From Deltaproteobacteria bacterium (GTDB lineage: Bacteria > Bdellovibrionota_B > Oligoflexia > Oligoflexales > Bog-1112): a DNA stretch of 31,883 nucleotides. The notes beneath the pieces were generated by a model. It saw nothing but the letters and a program-made list of their open reading frames with translations. It ran no database searches and was not told the DNA's origin. Location: NCBI GenBank assembly GCA_016186945.1, contig JACPKR010000071.1, positions 1-31,883 of the forward strand, written 5' to 3'. Below, piece by piece: positions 7,846 through 15,698 of the stretch (within the stretch, counting starts at the first letter, position 1; every line of letters starts with the position of its first letter). The translations under genes and the position numbers were made by a program.

Positions 7846-8169
7846 TTAGACCGGCATCCTCATGACTTCTTGATAAGCTTCGAGCACCTTGTTTCTGACT
7901 TGCACCATTAGGTTGAAGCTCAATTCGGCTTGTGTCAGCGCCAGCATGGTTTCGTGTAAATTTTCCGATTTCCCCATGGCAACGTCCTTAGCCATGGTGT
8001 CGGCGCTTTTGTTCAGTTCGTTGACTTCCTTCAAACTTTCGCTCAAGTGGTCCAGAAAATTCCTGCCCCCATTCCCTTCGCTGACTGCGGAGGAGGACGA
8101 GCGGGAGGACGGGGAGAAGGCGGCTTCCGCCATCGCTCTGCGAACGTCTGTTATGCTAATACCAGCCAT
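7846..8169 (-). CDS. fliE: Flagellar hook-basal body protein FliE
   Basis: FliE links the MS ring to the proximal rod. The 107-residue length is normal. After a Ser-rich N-terminal third, the helical C-terminal region has the family pattern FLDHLSESLKEVNELNKSAD, then HETMLALTQAELSFNLMVQVRNKVLEAYQEVMRM, which is diagnostic. GGGAGG lies 5 bases before the ATG. It sits between flgC and fliF, the standard order. Confidence 0.95.
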   Translation of the reverse strand: MAGISITDVRRAMAEAAFSPSSRSSSSAVSEGNGGRNFLDHLSESLKEVNELNKSADTMAKDVAMGKSENLHETMLALTQAELSFNLMVQVRNKVLEAYQEVMRMPV

Positions 8170-8180
8170 AGAACCTCCCG

Positions 8181-8621
8181 TTAACGTCCGATTTCCAGAG
8201 CTTTCTGAGCCATTGCCTTACTTTCGTTGAACGCGGTTGCGTTCGCTTCATAGGCTCTTGTCGCTGTGATCATGTTCACCATTTCGCTCATCACTTGAAT
8301 GTTGGGCATCTTCACATAGCCGTCTTTGTCGGCATCTGCGTGAGTAGGGTCGAAGACTTTTCGTGCCTCCTTGGTATCCTGATGGATGCTTACGACCTGT
8401 ACTTTTTTAAGCTTCGAATCGAGTTTGTCCGCGAGCATATCCTCGAACTCTGATCCAAGGGGTATCGCGGATAGGACAACGTCCTGACGTTTGTACGGAC
8501 CACCTTCCGGTGTGCGTGTAGTTTGTACGTTAGCCAGGTTAGAACTTAGAATATTCATCCTTACCCGCTGAGCCGCAAGGGCAGAGGAACTGATTTCCAT
8601 GGACTTAAAAAAACTACTCAT
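8181..8621 (-). CDS. flgC: Flagellar basal-body rod protein FlgC
   Basis: FlgC is a proximal-rod subunit. It has the rod/hook N-terminal signature (SSALAAQRVRMNILSSNLANVQTTRT) and the FlgC C-terminal block VKMPNIQVMSEMVNMITATRAYEAN, about 146 residues in all. Three start codons lie in tandem (TTG 8627, ATG 8624, ATG 8621). I chose 8621 because it gives the best spacing from AAGGAA; 8624 is almost as likely. The gap to flgB holds a large hairpin. Confidence 0.93.
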   Translation of the reverse strand: MSSFFKSMEISSSALAAQRVRMNILSSNLANVQTTRTPEGGPYKRQDVVLSAIPLGSEFEDMLADKLDSKLKKVQVVSIHQDTKEARKVFDPTHADADKDGYVKMPNIQVMSEMVNMITATRAYEANATAFNESKAMAQKALEIGR

Positions 8622-8666
8622 CATCAAATTCCTTTTCTCAATATCTAAAGTTTTTTGGGGGGAGGC

Positions 8667-8704
8667 GTGGAGGGGAACTTTTTTTCAAAAAAGGTCCTCT
8701 CCAC
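8667..8704. terminator. Hairpin between flgB and flgC
   Basis: GTGGAGGGGAACTTTTTTT pairs, with a few mismatches, with the AAAAAAGGTCCTCTCCAC half to give a stem of about 17 pairs and a minimal loop. It lies inside the flagellar operon. There is no long U-run after it in the direction of transcription. It could be a partial terminator or an mRNA end-protecting structure that sets the relative level of upstream regulator/flgB and downstream rod/ring genes. Confidence 0.6.
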
Positions 8705-8728
8705 AAATTCTTTTAGTATTCAAAATAA

Positions 8729-9154
8729 TCAACGACCTCCGTTGATGGCATAGCGAAGGATGCCGATTTTACGGTTGATGGTTTCAACAGCCGTCTTGTA
8801 GAGGATTTGGTTCTGGGCCAACTGCGCCATTTCCATATCCATATCCACCGTGTTGCCGTCGTGTGTAACGCTTTCGGTGGGACGGATGAAGATGTCGGGT
8901 TCGATGTTCCCGCTCGCGAGCACGTTTGGTTTGCGGTAATGCAGACTGGATGCCGTTTTGAGAGAGTCTGTTTGCTGGGCTTCAGCGACGCTTTGAAGAC
9001 GTTCTTCGAACTCGTAACCGAGTGCTCGGTAACCTGGAGTTTCTGCGTTGGCAATGTTGGCGTTTATCAGCTGTGAGCGCTTGAGTCGATGGGTGAGCGT
9101 CGACATCTGCACCCGATCTGCGAAGTTGAAAAGGTCTGTGAAGACTCTTGTCAT
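8729..9154 (-). CDS. flgB: Flagellar basal-body rod protein FlgB
   Basis: FlgB is a proximal-rod subunit. The 141-residue protein has the rod N-terminal motif (RSQLINANIANAETPGYRALGYEFEERL) and the FlgB C-terminal pattern GNTVDMDMEMAQLAQNQILYKTAVETINRK. Its ATG overlaps the stop of the upstream sigma-54 activator by 4 bases (ATGA), so the regulator and the rod gene are translationally coupled. It is followed by a strong hairpin before flgC. Confidence 0.95.
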   Translation of the reverse strand: MTRVFTDLFNFADRVQMSTLTHRLKRSQLINANIANAETPGYRALGYEFEERLQSVAEAQQTDSLKTASSLHYRKPNVLASGNIEPDIFIRPTESVTHDGNTVDMDMEMAQLAQNQILYKTAVETINRKIGILRYAINGGR

Positions 9155-10245
9155 GAGTTTGCTCTCCCTGACAGAGGGGCTGGCACTTCATAGCCCGCCA
9201 CTGTAAATTCATTGATCTTGTTGCGGAGTGTTCGCAAACTGATGCCGAGAGTCTTCGCTGCGTGGGTCCTATTACCGTTATGGTGCTTGAGGGTTTCCAG
9301 AATGAAGTGCGTCTCGACGAGCTGTAGAGTCTGACCGATGGGCAAAGTACTCACCCATTCCATGCTGGAAGGCATTTCTTCCCCGTCGATCGGTATGTGT
9401 TCGGGCAAAATCATGTCTTGTGGAGCGTGGATAACCGCCCTTTGGATAATGTTCTGCAACTCTCTAACGTTGCCGGGCCAAGTGTGGGTACAAAGTTTCG
9501 CGAGAGCTTGCTCGGAAAATCGAAGCTGAGGACGTTGGAAACTAATCGCTACGGTTTCCAGGAATTTCTGCGCGAGTAGGACGATATCCTTGGGACGTTC
9601 GCGAAGCGGTGGAACTTCGATGTGAAGAACATATAAGCGATAGTAAAGGTCCTGTCTGAATTTTCCTTGGGCGACGGCTTTGACTATATCTCGGTTTGTC
9701 GTCGCAATGATACGGGTGTTGATACGGACCGGACTTTTGGAACCTAGCGGGTCAATCTCTTTCTCTTGCAGGACGCGCAATAGTTTGGCCTGGAGGGAAA
9801 GATCCATCTCGGTAATTTCATCGAGCAGGAGTGTTCCGTTACTCGCTAATTCGAACTTTCCCACATGACGCTGGTGGGCGCCCGTGAAGGCCCCTTTCTC
9901 AAACCCAAACAGTTCGCTTTCCAGAAGTGAAGCGGGCATGGCAGCACAGTTGACAGCGATATAAGGCCGATCATCCTCGAATGCTGCCTCGTGAAGGGCG
10001 CGAGCGATGACTTCCTTTCCAGTGCCCGATTCTCCCGTAATCAAAACGGGGACGTTCGTGTCTCCGACCTGCCATACAATGTCGTGAATCCTTTTCATCT
10101 TTTCATCGGCAGCGTCAAAAAGTTGACGTTGTGGTTTAGCCTGTTTCCCCCGACGATTTTGGATATAGTCCAAATACGTACTTGCCTGGGGATAGTTGGA
10201 CTGATGCGGTGCAATGTAGTGAGGTCCCGTATTTGAATTACTCAC
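9151..10245 (-). CDS. Sigma-54 activator, FlbD/FlgR-like, without receiver domain
   Basis: This 364-residue protein is a bacterial enhancer-binding protein. The AAA+ domain carries Walker A GESGTGKE (71-78), the sigma-54 contact loop GAFTGA (118-123), Walker B LLLDE (139-143), and the arginine-rich RQDLYYRLYVLHIEVPPLRER segment, so it should be active. The C-terminal HTH (LGISLRTLRNKINEF) is of the FlbD type. Only about 50 unstructured residues precede the AAA+ core, so the usual phospho-receiver is missing. The GTG start has GGAGAA upstream. It lies 10 bases after the TPR gene and overlaps flgB, so it is inside the flagellar operon that it probably controls. Control is likely through another protein or its level, as proposed for FliX/FlbD-type systems. 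Confidence 0.88.
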   Translation of the reverse strand: MSNSNTGPHYIAPHQSNYPQASTYLDYIQNRRGKQAKPQRQLFDAADEKMKRIHDIVWQVGDTNVPVLITGESGTGKEVIARALHEAAFEDDRPYIAVNCAAMPASLLESELFGFEKGAFTGAHQRHVGKFELASNGTLLLDEITEMDLSLQAKLLRVLQEKEIDPLGSKSPVRINTRIIATTNRDIVKAVAQGKFRQDLYYRLYVLHIEVPPLRERPKDIVLLAQKFLETVAISFQRPQLRFSEQALAKLCTHTWPGNVRELQNIIQRAVIHAPQDMILPEHIPIDGEEMPSSMEWVSTLPIGQTLQLVETHFILETLKHHNGNRTHAAKTLGISLRTLRNKINEFTVAGYEVPAPLSGRANS

Positions 10246-10255
10246 GGCATTCTCC

Positions 10256-12478
10256 TTATCGTTGAAGGGTGGTTAATCGTTCCTTAGCTAGGTTCGCGTA
10301 AAAAAAGTTGTTGCCGTCCTGGCTTGCTGCGGTAAGAGCCTCGATCGAAGCATCACGCCTTCCCGCACGAAAGAGGAGCAGGCCCCCCTTGTAAAAAACT
10401 TCCGCTCGTCGGTCCCAGTCCTCAGCGTTTTCCGCTGTGTAGGTGTAGATGCGCCCGGCATCGAGAAATTGATTCTCACGTCGATAGTCGTCAGCGAGAG
10501 CGATCAGGTTTGCTGTCCAAAGTTGGTGCGCCTCTCCATCTTCTGGAAAGTCCTTGGGTGTCAACTTGCGAAGAAGCGAGAGGGCCTCGCGTCGGCTTGA
10601 GCCTTGACCCAGTGCGGCAAATCTTTCACCCAAGAGGTGGATCAGGCGTACTTGGGCGTTACCCTTTCCTTCTTTGGAGGCGGCAGCAGGCGCTTCTCCT
10701 TGTTTTTTCTCCCGACCGAGTTCTTCCTTGAGCGAAGAGAGAAGGATAAGGGGAGCGCTTTGCATTTTGTTGGTCTTTTTTACAGCTTCTTCAAAATGTT
10801 GCCGGTAGGTGGTTTTGATAAGAGATTTTTCAGAATCCTCCAGGCTCTCCCAGGAGTCGAACAACCTTTTGTCAGCAGCCAAGGCGTCCTTTTCAAGCAG
10901 TTCAGCTCTTTCCGCTCGATTGGCAAGACGCTCTACCTGTGCGGTTTCAGCAGCAAGGAAACTCGACCAGAAGAGTGCGTAGAAGCGTTTCTGCTCGGCC
11001 GTTTCTTTCTCAGCGACAGTCTTGTAGAGGGGAAGGGCATCTGCATATTTTTGTAAGTTGCGATAAGCTTCGCCCACAGCCCACGCTACGGACGGGATTT
11101 GAGCGATTGCTTCGGCGGCTTTGGGTAACGATTCAAACGTAGAAACAACTTCAATAAAGAAACCATCCTCCGATTTTTTTTGCAAAAGAGCAGCGAGTTT
11201 GGCTTCCAGATCCTTGTTCAGTTCAACTAGGAATGTCCGGTCAGGGACATTCGCATAGTTCGAGAAAAAACTATTTGTAAGGCTGATGCTGTGCTCGGTC
11301 CAGGGACTTACCTGTTGGAGCAGGTGTTTGAGAACAATCGCTTGGGCCAGGAATCCGGTTCGCTTGCTTTCCACATGCTCAACGGTTTTCTCAAGGTCAC
11401 TCGCCAGGGTTTCACTAACGACGGGAAGGGTGCGCTGATCCTGGGGCTGTGCGCGAGACCAGAAAGCTTGCCGGATCATGCCCTGAGCAAAGACCTCCTG
11501 GTTGGATATCGGGAGAGCTGCGATGTTTTTGATGAGCTTGGGTAGTTCCGCATATTTATCCGCACTTATAAGGGTCAACGCTGCTACATCCACGCGACGG
11601 ATCAGGGATAGACGGGCAAAGGGAGAAGACGGGAATGTCCCATGCAACGTTGAGTAATAGCTGTCGGAGAGTGTTAGATTTCCATCCCCGAAATGACATT
11701 CCGCATAGGCCCAAGCGTAGAGAGGATCTTGATTAAAGAGGGTTGGGTCTTTGAACAGAACATGCTGGAAAAGTGCAAGCGCCTGCCTTTCATCTCCATA
11801 ACCGTAAAGCTTGATCGCCTGCTCAATCAAGGGGAACACAGGAGATTGCGCCTGTCCGTGGGAACCCGTCATACGTCCTTGATAGGGACCTATCGTAAAG
11901 GGATAGATGTAAGGAGGGTAACGCGCCCACTGACGCCCTCGTCCTCGGGGGGTCCCACTAATTAACAAGTCCAATTCATGAGGTTCTACGACGCGCTCTA
12001 GCTCGGGCTGCAGAAGCTGAAGAGATTCACCTTCTTGCGCCTCCTCATGAGGGACTTGCGCAGCTTCGATAGTACTTTCATCTCCAAGACCGGAGAGGGG
12101 TAACTGAGTGACGGGGTCCCTCGCCTGCATGTAGTCGTGATCGAAAAAGCTGAAGACCATTCTCTTTGGCTCAGCAAGCTGTGCAACACTCGCACGCGCC
12201 TTCTTGCGAAGCTGAATGGTGATGTTATACTTCCTTTCACCCTCATTTTTGATGCTAATGCTTTCAACGAGGCGTTCATCATAGAAACTGAGCGCTTCCA
12301 GGTCTGCTTCATTAACATTCTCAAGATGGATGATGACGGAATGCTTGTCTTCGTCGGTTACAATGGAAGACACAGCGTTCTTGTTTAAGGGAAGAACAAT
12401 TTCGTGATAAAGCGAGGGGGCAGCTGAAGCCATTCCGGTCAGCGCTCCGAGCAAGATTGTGAGAAACATTGGGTTCAT
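10256..12478 (-). CDS. Exported TPR-rich protein heading the flagellar operon
   Basis: I do not recognise a named family. The likely start is the ATG at 12478, which begins a Sec signal peptide (MNPMFLTILLGALTGMASA, cleavage before APS) and follows the sigma-54 promoter. This gives 740 residues. Residues 20-110 are alternating strands (VSSIVTDEDKHSVIIHLENV; KYNITIQLRKKA) reminiscent of an AMIN-like beta domain. Then comes a flexible region, and from about 200 to the end helical repeats of TPR/Sel1 character (AIKLYGYGDERQALALFQHV; YRNLQKYADALPLYKTVAE; EVFYKGGLLLFRAGRRDASI). It is the first gene of the flagellar cluster and lies 10 bases before the regulator. It should be periplasmic and may assist motor or basal-body assembly at the cell wall; that is inference from position. 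Confidence 0.7.
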   Translation of the reverse strand: MNPMFLTILLGALTGMASAAPSLYHEIVLPLNKNAVSSIVTDEDKHSVIIHLENVNEADLEALSFYDERLVESISIKNEGERKYNITIQLRKKARASVAQLAEPKRMVFSFFDHDYMQARDPVTQLPLSGLGDESTIEAAQVPHEEAQEGESLQLLQPELERVVEPHELDLLISGTPRGRGRQWARYPPYIYPFTIGPYQGRMTGSHGQAQSPVFPLIEQAIKLYGYGDERQALALFQHVLFKDPTLFNQDPLYAWAYAECHFGDGNLTLSDSYYSTLHGTFPSSPFARLSLIRRVDVAALTLISADKYAELPKLIKNIAALPISNQEVFAQGMIRQAFWSRAQPQDQRTLPVVSETLASDLEKTVEHVESKRTGFLAQAIVLKHLLQQVSPWTEHSISLTNSFFSNYANVPDRTFLVELNKDLEAKLAALLQKKSEDGFFIEVVSTFESLPKAAEAIAQIPSVAWAVGEAYRNLQKYADALPLYKTVAEKETAEQKRFYALFWSSFLAAETAQVERLANRAERAELLEKDALAADKRLFDSWESLEDSEKSLIKTTYRQHFEEAVKKTNKMQSAPLILLSSLKEELGREKKQGEAPAAASKEGKGNAQVRLIHLLGERFAALGQGSSRREALSLLRKLTPKDFPEDGEAHQLWTANLIALADDYRRENQFLDAGRIYTYTAENAEDWDRRAEVFYKGGLLLFRAGRRDASIEALTAASQDGNNFFYANLAKERLTTLQR

Positions 12479-12514
12479 AATCGGTTTCTTGGCAGATTTC
12501 TTCCTCCCCACACG

Positions 12515-12532
12515 AAGCAATATGTGTGCCAT
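12515..12532 (-). promoter_or_regulatory. Sigma-54 (-24/-12) promoter of the flagellar operon
   Basis: The minus strand reads ATGGCACACATATTGCTT, with TGGCAC and TTGC at the right distance (GG and GC 10 bases apart). It is a near-perfect match to the -24/-12 consensus. The predicted start is near 12505, giving a short leader before the ATG at 12478. This lies inside a longer open frame that continues to 12601, and it argues that the true TPR-gene start is 12478. The remaining gap to hldE (12533-12669) shows no clear further site. Confidence 0.82.
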
Positions 12533-12669
12533 ATGTAACGTGCGGGAAGGAAAGAAAAAATAGAAGGTGGTCAAAGGAATTGCTTGCTGTATATTTGGCA
12601 CCTTGCGTCAAGACCATGACGTTTCTGCCAAAAACTTAACGGCGCAAAAAGGGAGAGCGGAGAGAACAC

Positions 12670-14049
12670 ATGTTACCCTGGAAAAAAAAGAAAACCCGTG
12701 TAGCCATCATCGGTGACCTTATACTCGACGAATACTTGGAAGGTACGGTAACACGTATCTCTCCTGAAGCGCCTGTTCCCGTTCATGTGGTTACAAGCAC
12801 CTCGCATTCAGCCGGAGGAGCTGCCAACGCTGCTCGAAATGTCAGTACAGCAGGCGGGCAAGCTGTTCTTTTCGGGGTCTGCGGAAAGGATGAAGCGGCC
12901 GATGTTCTCCTTACCCTGCTTAATAAGGAAAACGTAGATACCAGCTCGGTTATAACTACGGACCGACCGACGATTCGCAAGACACGCATAACATCGAATC
13001 ACCACCAGATGCTGCGTGTCGATTGGGAGAAAGTACAAGCCCTCGAAGATTCTTACCAGGAAACACTCCTCGCTAGTCTGAAAAAACAAAAAATGGACGC
13101 TATTCTCGTCAGTGACTATGGGAAAGGTCTGCTCCCGAGAAGCTTGTTGGCCAATATTTTCAAGTTTGCCAGAGAGAACCATATCCCCACACTGGTTGAT
13201 CCCAAGGGGACAGACTTCGACCGATACCAGGGGTGTGACCTGATCACTCCGAATTTGCAAGAATCCAAGCGTGCGCTAGGCTGGGAAGACAATGGGACGG
13301 TATCCGGGGAAGACCTGGGCAAGGCTCTGCAAAAAAAGTTCGGCTTGGCAGATGTCCTGGTCACCATGGGCCCCCAAGGGATGGTGTATGTGCCCGCCCA
13401 TTCGGAAGAGGCGCCCGTCTATCGAAAAGCCGAAGCGAAGGAAGTATTCGACGTTTCAGGTGCGGGAGACACCGTGGTTGCGATTTTTGCTCTTTGTTTG
13501 GGAGCAGGTGCCTCAAGGGAACGCTCCCTCACACTCTCCAATCTGGCAGCGGCAATCGTTGTGGGAAAATGGGGCACTCAGCCTATCTACGAGCATGAAC
13601 TGCTGGAGCCAGAGTCAAAGTCAAAGCCTAAAAAGAAAACAGTGGTTTTTACGAATGGATGCTTTGATATACTCCACGCAGGTCATGTGGAATACTTGCA
13701 GAAGGCTCGTTCCCTTGGTGATTATCTGATTGTCGGTCTAAATTCGGATAGATCCGTGCGAACGATCAAAGGCCCCTCACGACCCATCAATCCGCTCATT
13801 CACAGGCAGAAAGTTCTTTCAGCTCTCTCTTGTGTTGATGAAGTCGTCCCATTTGATGAAGATACACCTCTTAGGCTGATCCAGGAAATCTCTCCCGATA
13901 TCTTGGTGAAAGGAGCAGACTATAGTGTCGACGAAATCGTGGGAGCATCGTTTGTCAAAAGCAAGGGAGGGGAGGTAAAGACGATCGAACTAGTTCCCAA
14001 TGTTTCTACCTCAGCTATGCTTGAAAACATCAGAAACAAGCTGTCATAA
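12670..14049 (+). CDS. hldE: Bifunctional heptose 7-phosphate kinase / heptose 1-phosphate adenylyltransferase
   Basis: HldE makes ADP-D-glycero-beta-D-manno-heptose for the LPS inner core. The 459-residue protein has a ribokinase-like domain (about 8-312) with SAGGAANAARNVS near the N-terminus and the catalytic DVSGAGDT at 261-268. It also has a cytidylyltransferase-like domain (about 323-459) with the HAGH nucleotide-binding motif at 336-339 and GLNSDRSVRTIKGPSRPIN. Both halves look intact and the length matches E. coli HldE (477). It implies a heptose-containing LPS. It is followed after 8 bases by a DNA nuclease gene, an unusual pairing. It is divergent from the flagellar operon. Confidence 0.95.
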   Translation: MLPWKKKKTRVAIIGDLILDEYLEGTVTRISPEAPVPVHVVTSTSHSAGGAANAARNVSTAGGQAVLFGVCGKDEAADVLLTLLNKENVDTSSVITTDRPTIRKTRITSNHHQMLRVDWEKVQALEDSYQETLLASLKKQKMDAILVSDYGKGLLPRSLLANIFKFARENHIPTLVDPKGTDFDRYQGCDLITPNLQESKRALGWEDNGTVSGEDLGKALQKKFGLADVLVTMGPQGMVYVPAHSEEAPVYRKAEAKEVFDVSGAGDTVVAIFALCLGAGASRERSLTLSNLAAAIVVGKWGTQPIYEHELLEPESKSKPKKKTVVFTNGCFDILHAGHVEYLQKARSLGDYLIVGLNSDRSVRTIKGPSRPINPLIHRQKVLSALSCVDEVVPFDEDTPLRLIQEISPDILVKGADYSVDEIVGASFVKSKGGEVKTIELVPNVSTSAMLENIRNKLS

Positions 14050-14057
14050 GGCAAGAC

Positions 14058-15698
14058 ATGGATCTAAGTCAAGGAGGTGGCCTAATAGACTGCCCCGTCC
14101 TTTTCATCGACTTCCAAAGCACAGGAGCCGTTCCACCCAAAGCCCACCTAATAGAAATGGGGTGGTCCTATTCCCAAAACATTAACGATGAAGCCCCCAT
14201 TTTTAGTTCCTTTGTGAAGCTTCCCGAAACCCACACTTTGCCCCCACGCATTTCCCAGCTGACGGGGATTTCAGAAACTGACCTGGTCGAGGCGCCTGAC
14301 AAGGAAGTTCTGTGGCGGCAAGTCTGGGAACATGTCCCGTCCGCAACGCCTCTCATCATACACTTCGCGCAGTTCGAAAGACCTTTTTTGAAGGAGTTAT
14401 GTCAGGAACTTCCTCATATTTTCTGCACCTTTGAAATCGCTCGGCGCCTCTTTCCCGAAATTCCGTCTCGAAGCCTTCGCGCTATAAGCGGTCATCTCGG
14501 GCATAGCGTTCAAGAACTTAAGCGCTCGCACGATCACATTGCTGCCACACGCTACATCTGGAGATATGTCGCGGAAAGACTGAGCAAAGAACACGGTATC
14601 AGAGACTTCGAGGCGTTGAATCGCTGGCTCGACGCAAACCCAGTAAAACTGAAAAACACGAGAAAAAAGTCCTACCTGCTGCCTGCGCATGTTCGCTTGT
14701 CCCTTCCCGACGAGCCGGGCATTTACAAATTCAAAAACCTTCGAGGTGAAATCCTCTACGTCGGTAAAGCAAGCTCGCTTAAAAGTAGGGTGAACAGCTA
14801 CTTTCGCGGACAGAAGACGAAAGGTGCAAGGCTAAACGAATTGACCTCACAAATTGCGTCAGTTGCGGTGGCAACAGTCCAATCTCCTCTGGAAGCTGCT
14901 TTGCTAGAAAGCGATGCGATTAAAACCTTCAATCCACCTTATAACCGTGCTCTGAAGAAGGAAGCGCGAGACGTCGCCTTTTGGAACGACGAGTTTTCCA
15001 TGCAAAAATCGGGACGTCTGCTTGGCCCCTTCTCGTCTCCCTCCTTTGTAGAGTTGGTGGCAACGTTGCGCCTTCTTGTCGAGAATAGTGGGGAAGGAGG
15101 AATGGAAGGAGTCGACACTTCTACCTTAAAGGAAGCCATCAAGGTTTTCCGAGCACGCTATTTTCCGTCCTCGTGTGCTTGGAGACGTCTGCTCGTCCGA
15201 CTCTGGGGCGAGAGTATTGAAAGAGCGCGTGCTTTGCGCAAGCTGGGCGACGAAGAGGTAGAAGACGAGGAGGATGAAGAAGAAGCTTTGGATGAAAGTC
15301 TGACTCCTGAAGACATAGCGGAGCGGATCAAAAGCACCTTCACAGCATTCGCACACCGTGTCCATCGCGGACGGTTCTTGATCAGGCTTGCCAACTGTCA
15401 ACTCTACTGGCAGAGCAGGGGGTCGCAAGTTTGGCACTCCGCCATCGTGAAAAACGGTCTTGCAGAGTTCAAACTTGCGAAACATGCACGAGCGGGAACT
15501 TTTGCAAAACACAGCAAGGACCCGCCTGAGATATTTAACGTGGCGACGTATGATCGTCTGCAAGTTTTGACGACGGAAATTCGTCGCCTGATAAAGGAAT
15601 CCAACAAAGTCCTCCTCTTTTTTCCCCACGGACGTAAACTTGACGAATTTGGGATAGCGAAGTTCATGTTCCCTGGTGCCTTCGATGAAACGAATTAA
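14058..15698 (+). CDS. DnaQ-like (degenerate) / UvrC-type GIY-YIG nuclease fusion
   Basis: This 546-residue protein has two recognisable parts. Residues about 12-180 follow the DnaQ/RNase T exonuclease fold (LFIDFQSTG; LIIHFAQFERPFLKEL; SLRAISGHLGHS; HDHIAATRYIW). The metal-binding acids look changed: D18 is kept, but the usual Glu two residues on is Gln20, the FD aspartate is Glu107, and the HxxxxD aspartate aligns with Ala. Residues about 216-300 are a UvrC/Cho-like GIY-YIG nuclease with GIY (221-223), YVG (234-236), Arg244, the EAALLE glutamate and NPPYN, all intact. The remainder (300-546) holds an acidic stretch near residues 400-416 and no known domain. DnaQ-UvrC fusions are known in mycobacteria. 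It probably incises damaged DNA. It overlaps the next, helicase-nuclease gene. Confidence 0.8.
   Translation: MDLSQGGGLIDCPVLFIDFQSTGAVPPKAHLIEMGWSYSQNINDEAPIFSSFVKLPETHTLPPRISQLTGISETDLVEAPDKEVLWRQVWEHVPSATPLIIHFAQFERPFLKELCQELPHIFCTFEIARRLFPEIPSRSLRAISGHLGHSVQELKRSHDHIAATRYIWRYVAERLSKEHGIRDFEALNRWLDANPVKLKNTRKKSYLLPAHVRLSLPDEPGIYKFKNLRGEILYVGKASSLKSRVNSYFRGQKTKGARLNELTSQIASVAVATVQSPLEAALLESDAIKTFNPPYNRALKKEARDVAFWNDEFSMQKSGRLLGPFSSPSFVELVATLRLLVENSGEGGMEGVDTSTLKEAIKVFRARYFPSSCAWRRLLVRLWGESIERARALRKLGDEEVEDEEDEEEALDESLTPEDIAERIKSTFTAFAHRVHRGRFLIRLANCQLYWQSRGSQVWHSAIVKNGLAEFKLAKHARAGTFAKHSKDPPEIFNVATYDRLQVLTTEIRRLIKESNKVLLFFPHGRKLDEFGIAKFMFPGAFDETN

Noticed and set aside
2329-9154. Type III secretion injectisome instead of flagellum
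   Set aside because: flgB, flgC and fliE rod genes and the MotE-like gene are flagellar; no injectisome needle or secretin gene is present.
12479-12601. Longer N-terminus for the TPR protein starting at 12601
   Set aside because: The additional 41 residues would lie over the sigma-54 promoter and would bury the signal peptide; the start at 12478 fits both.
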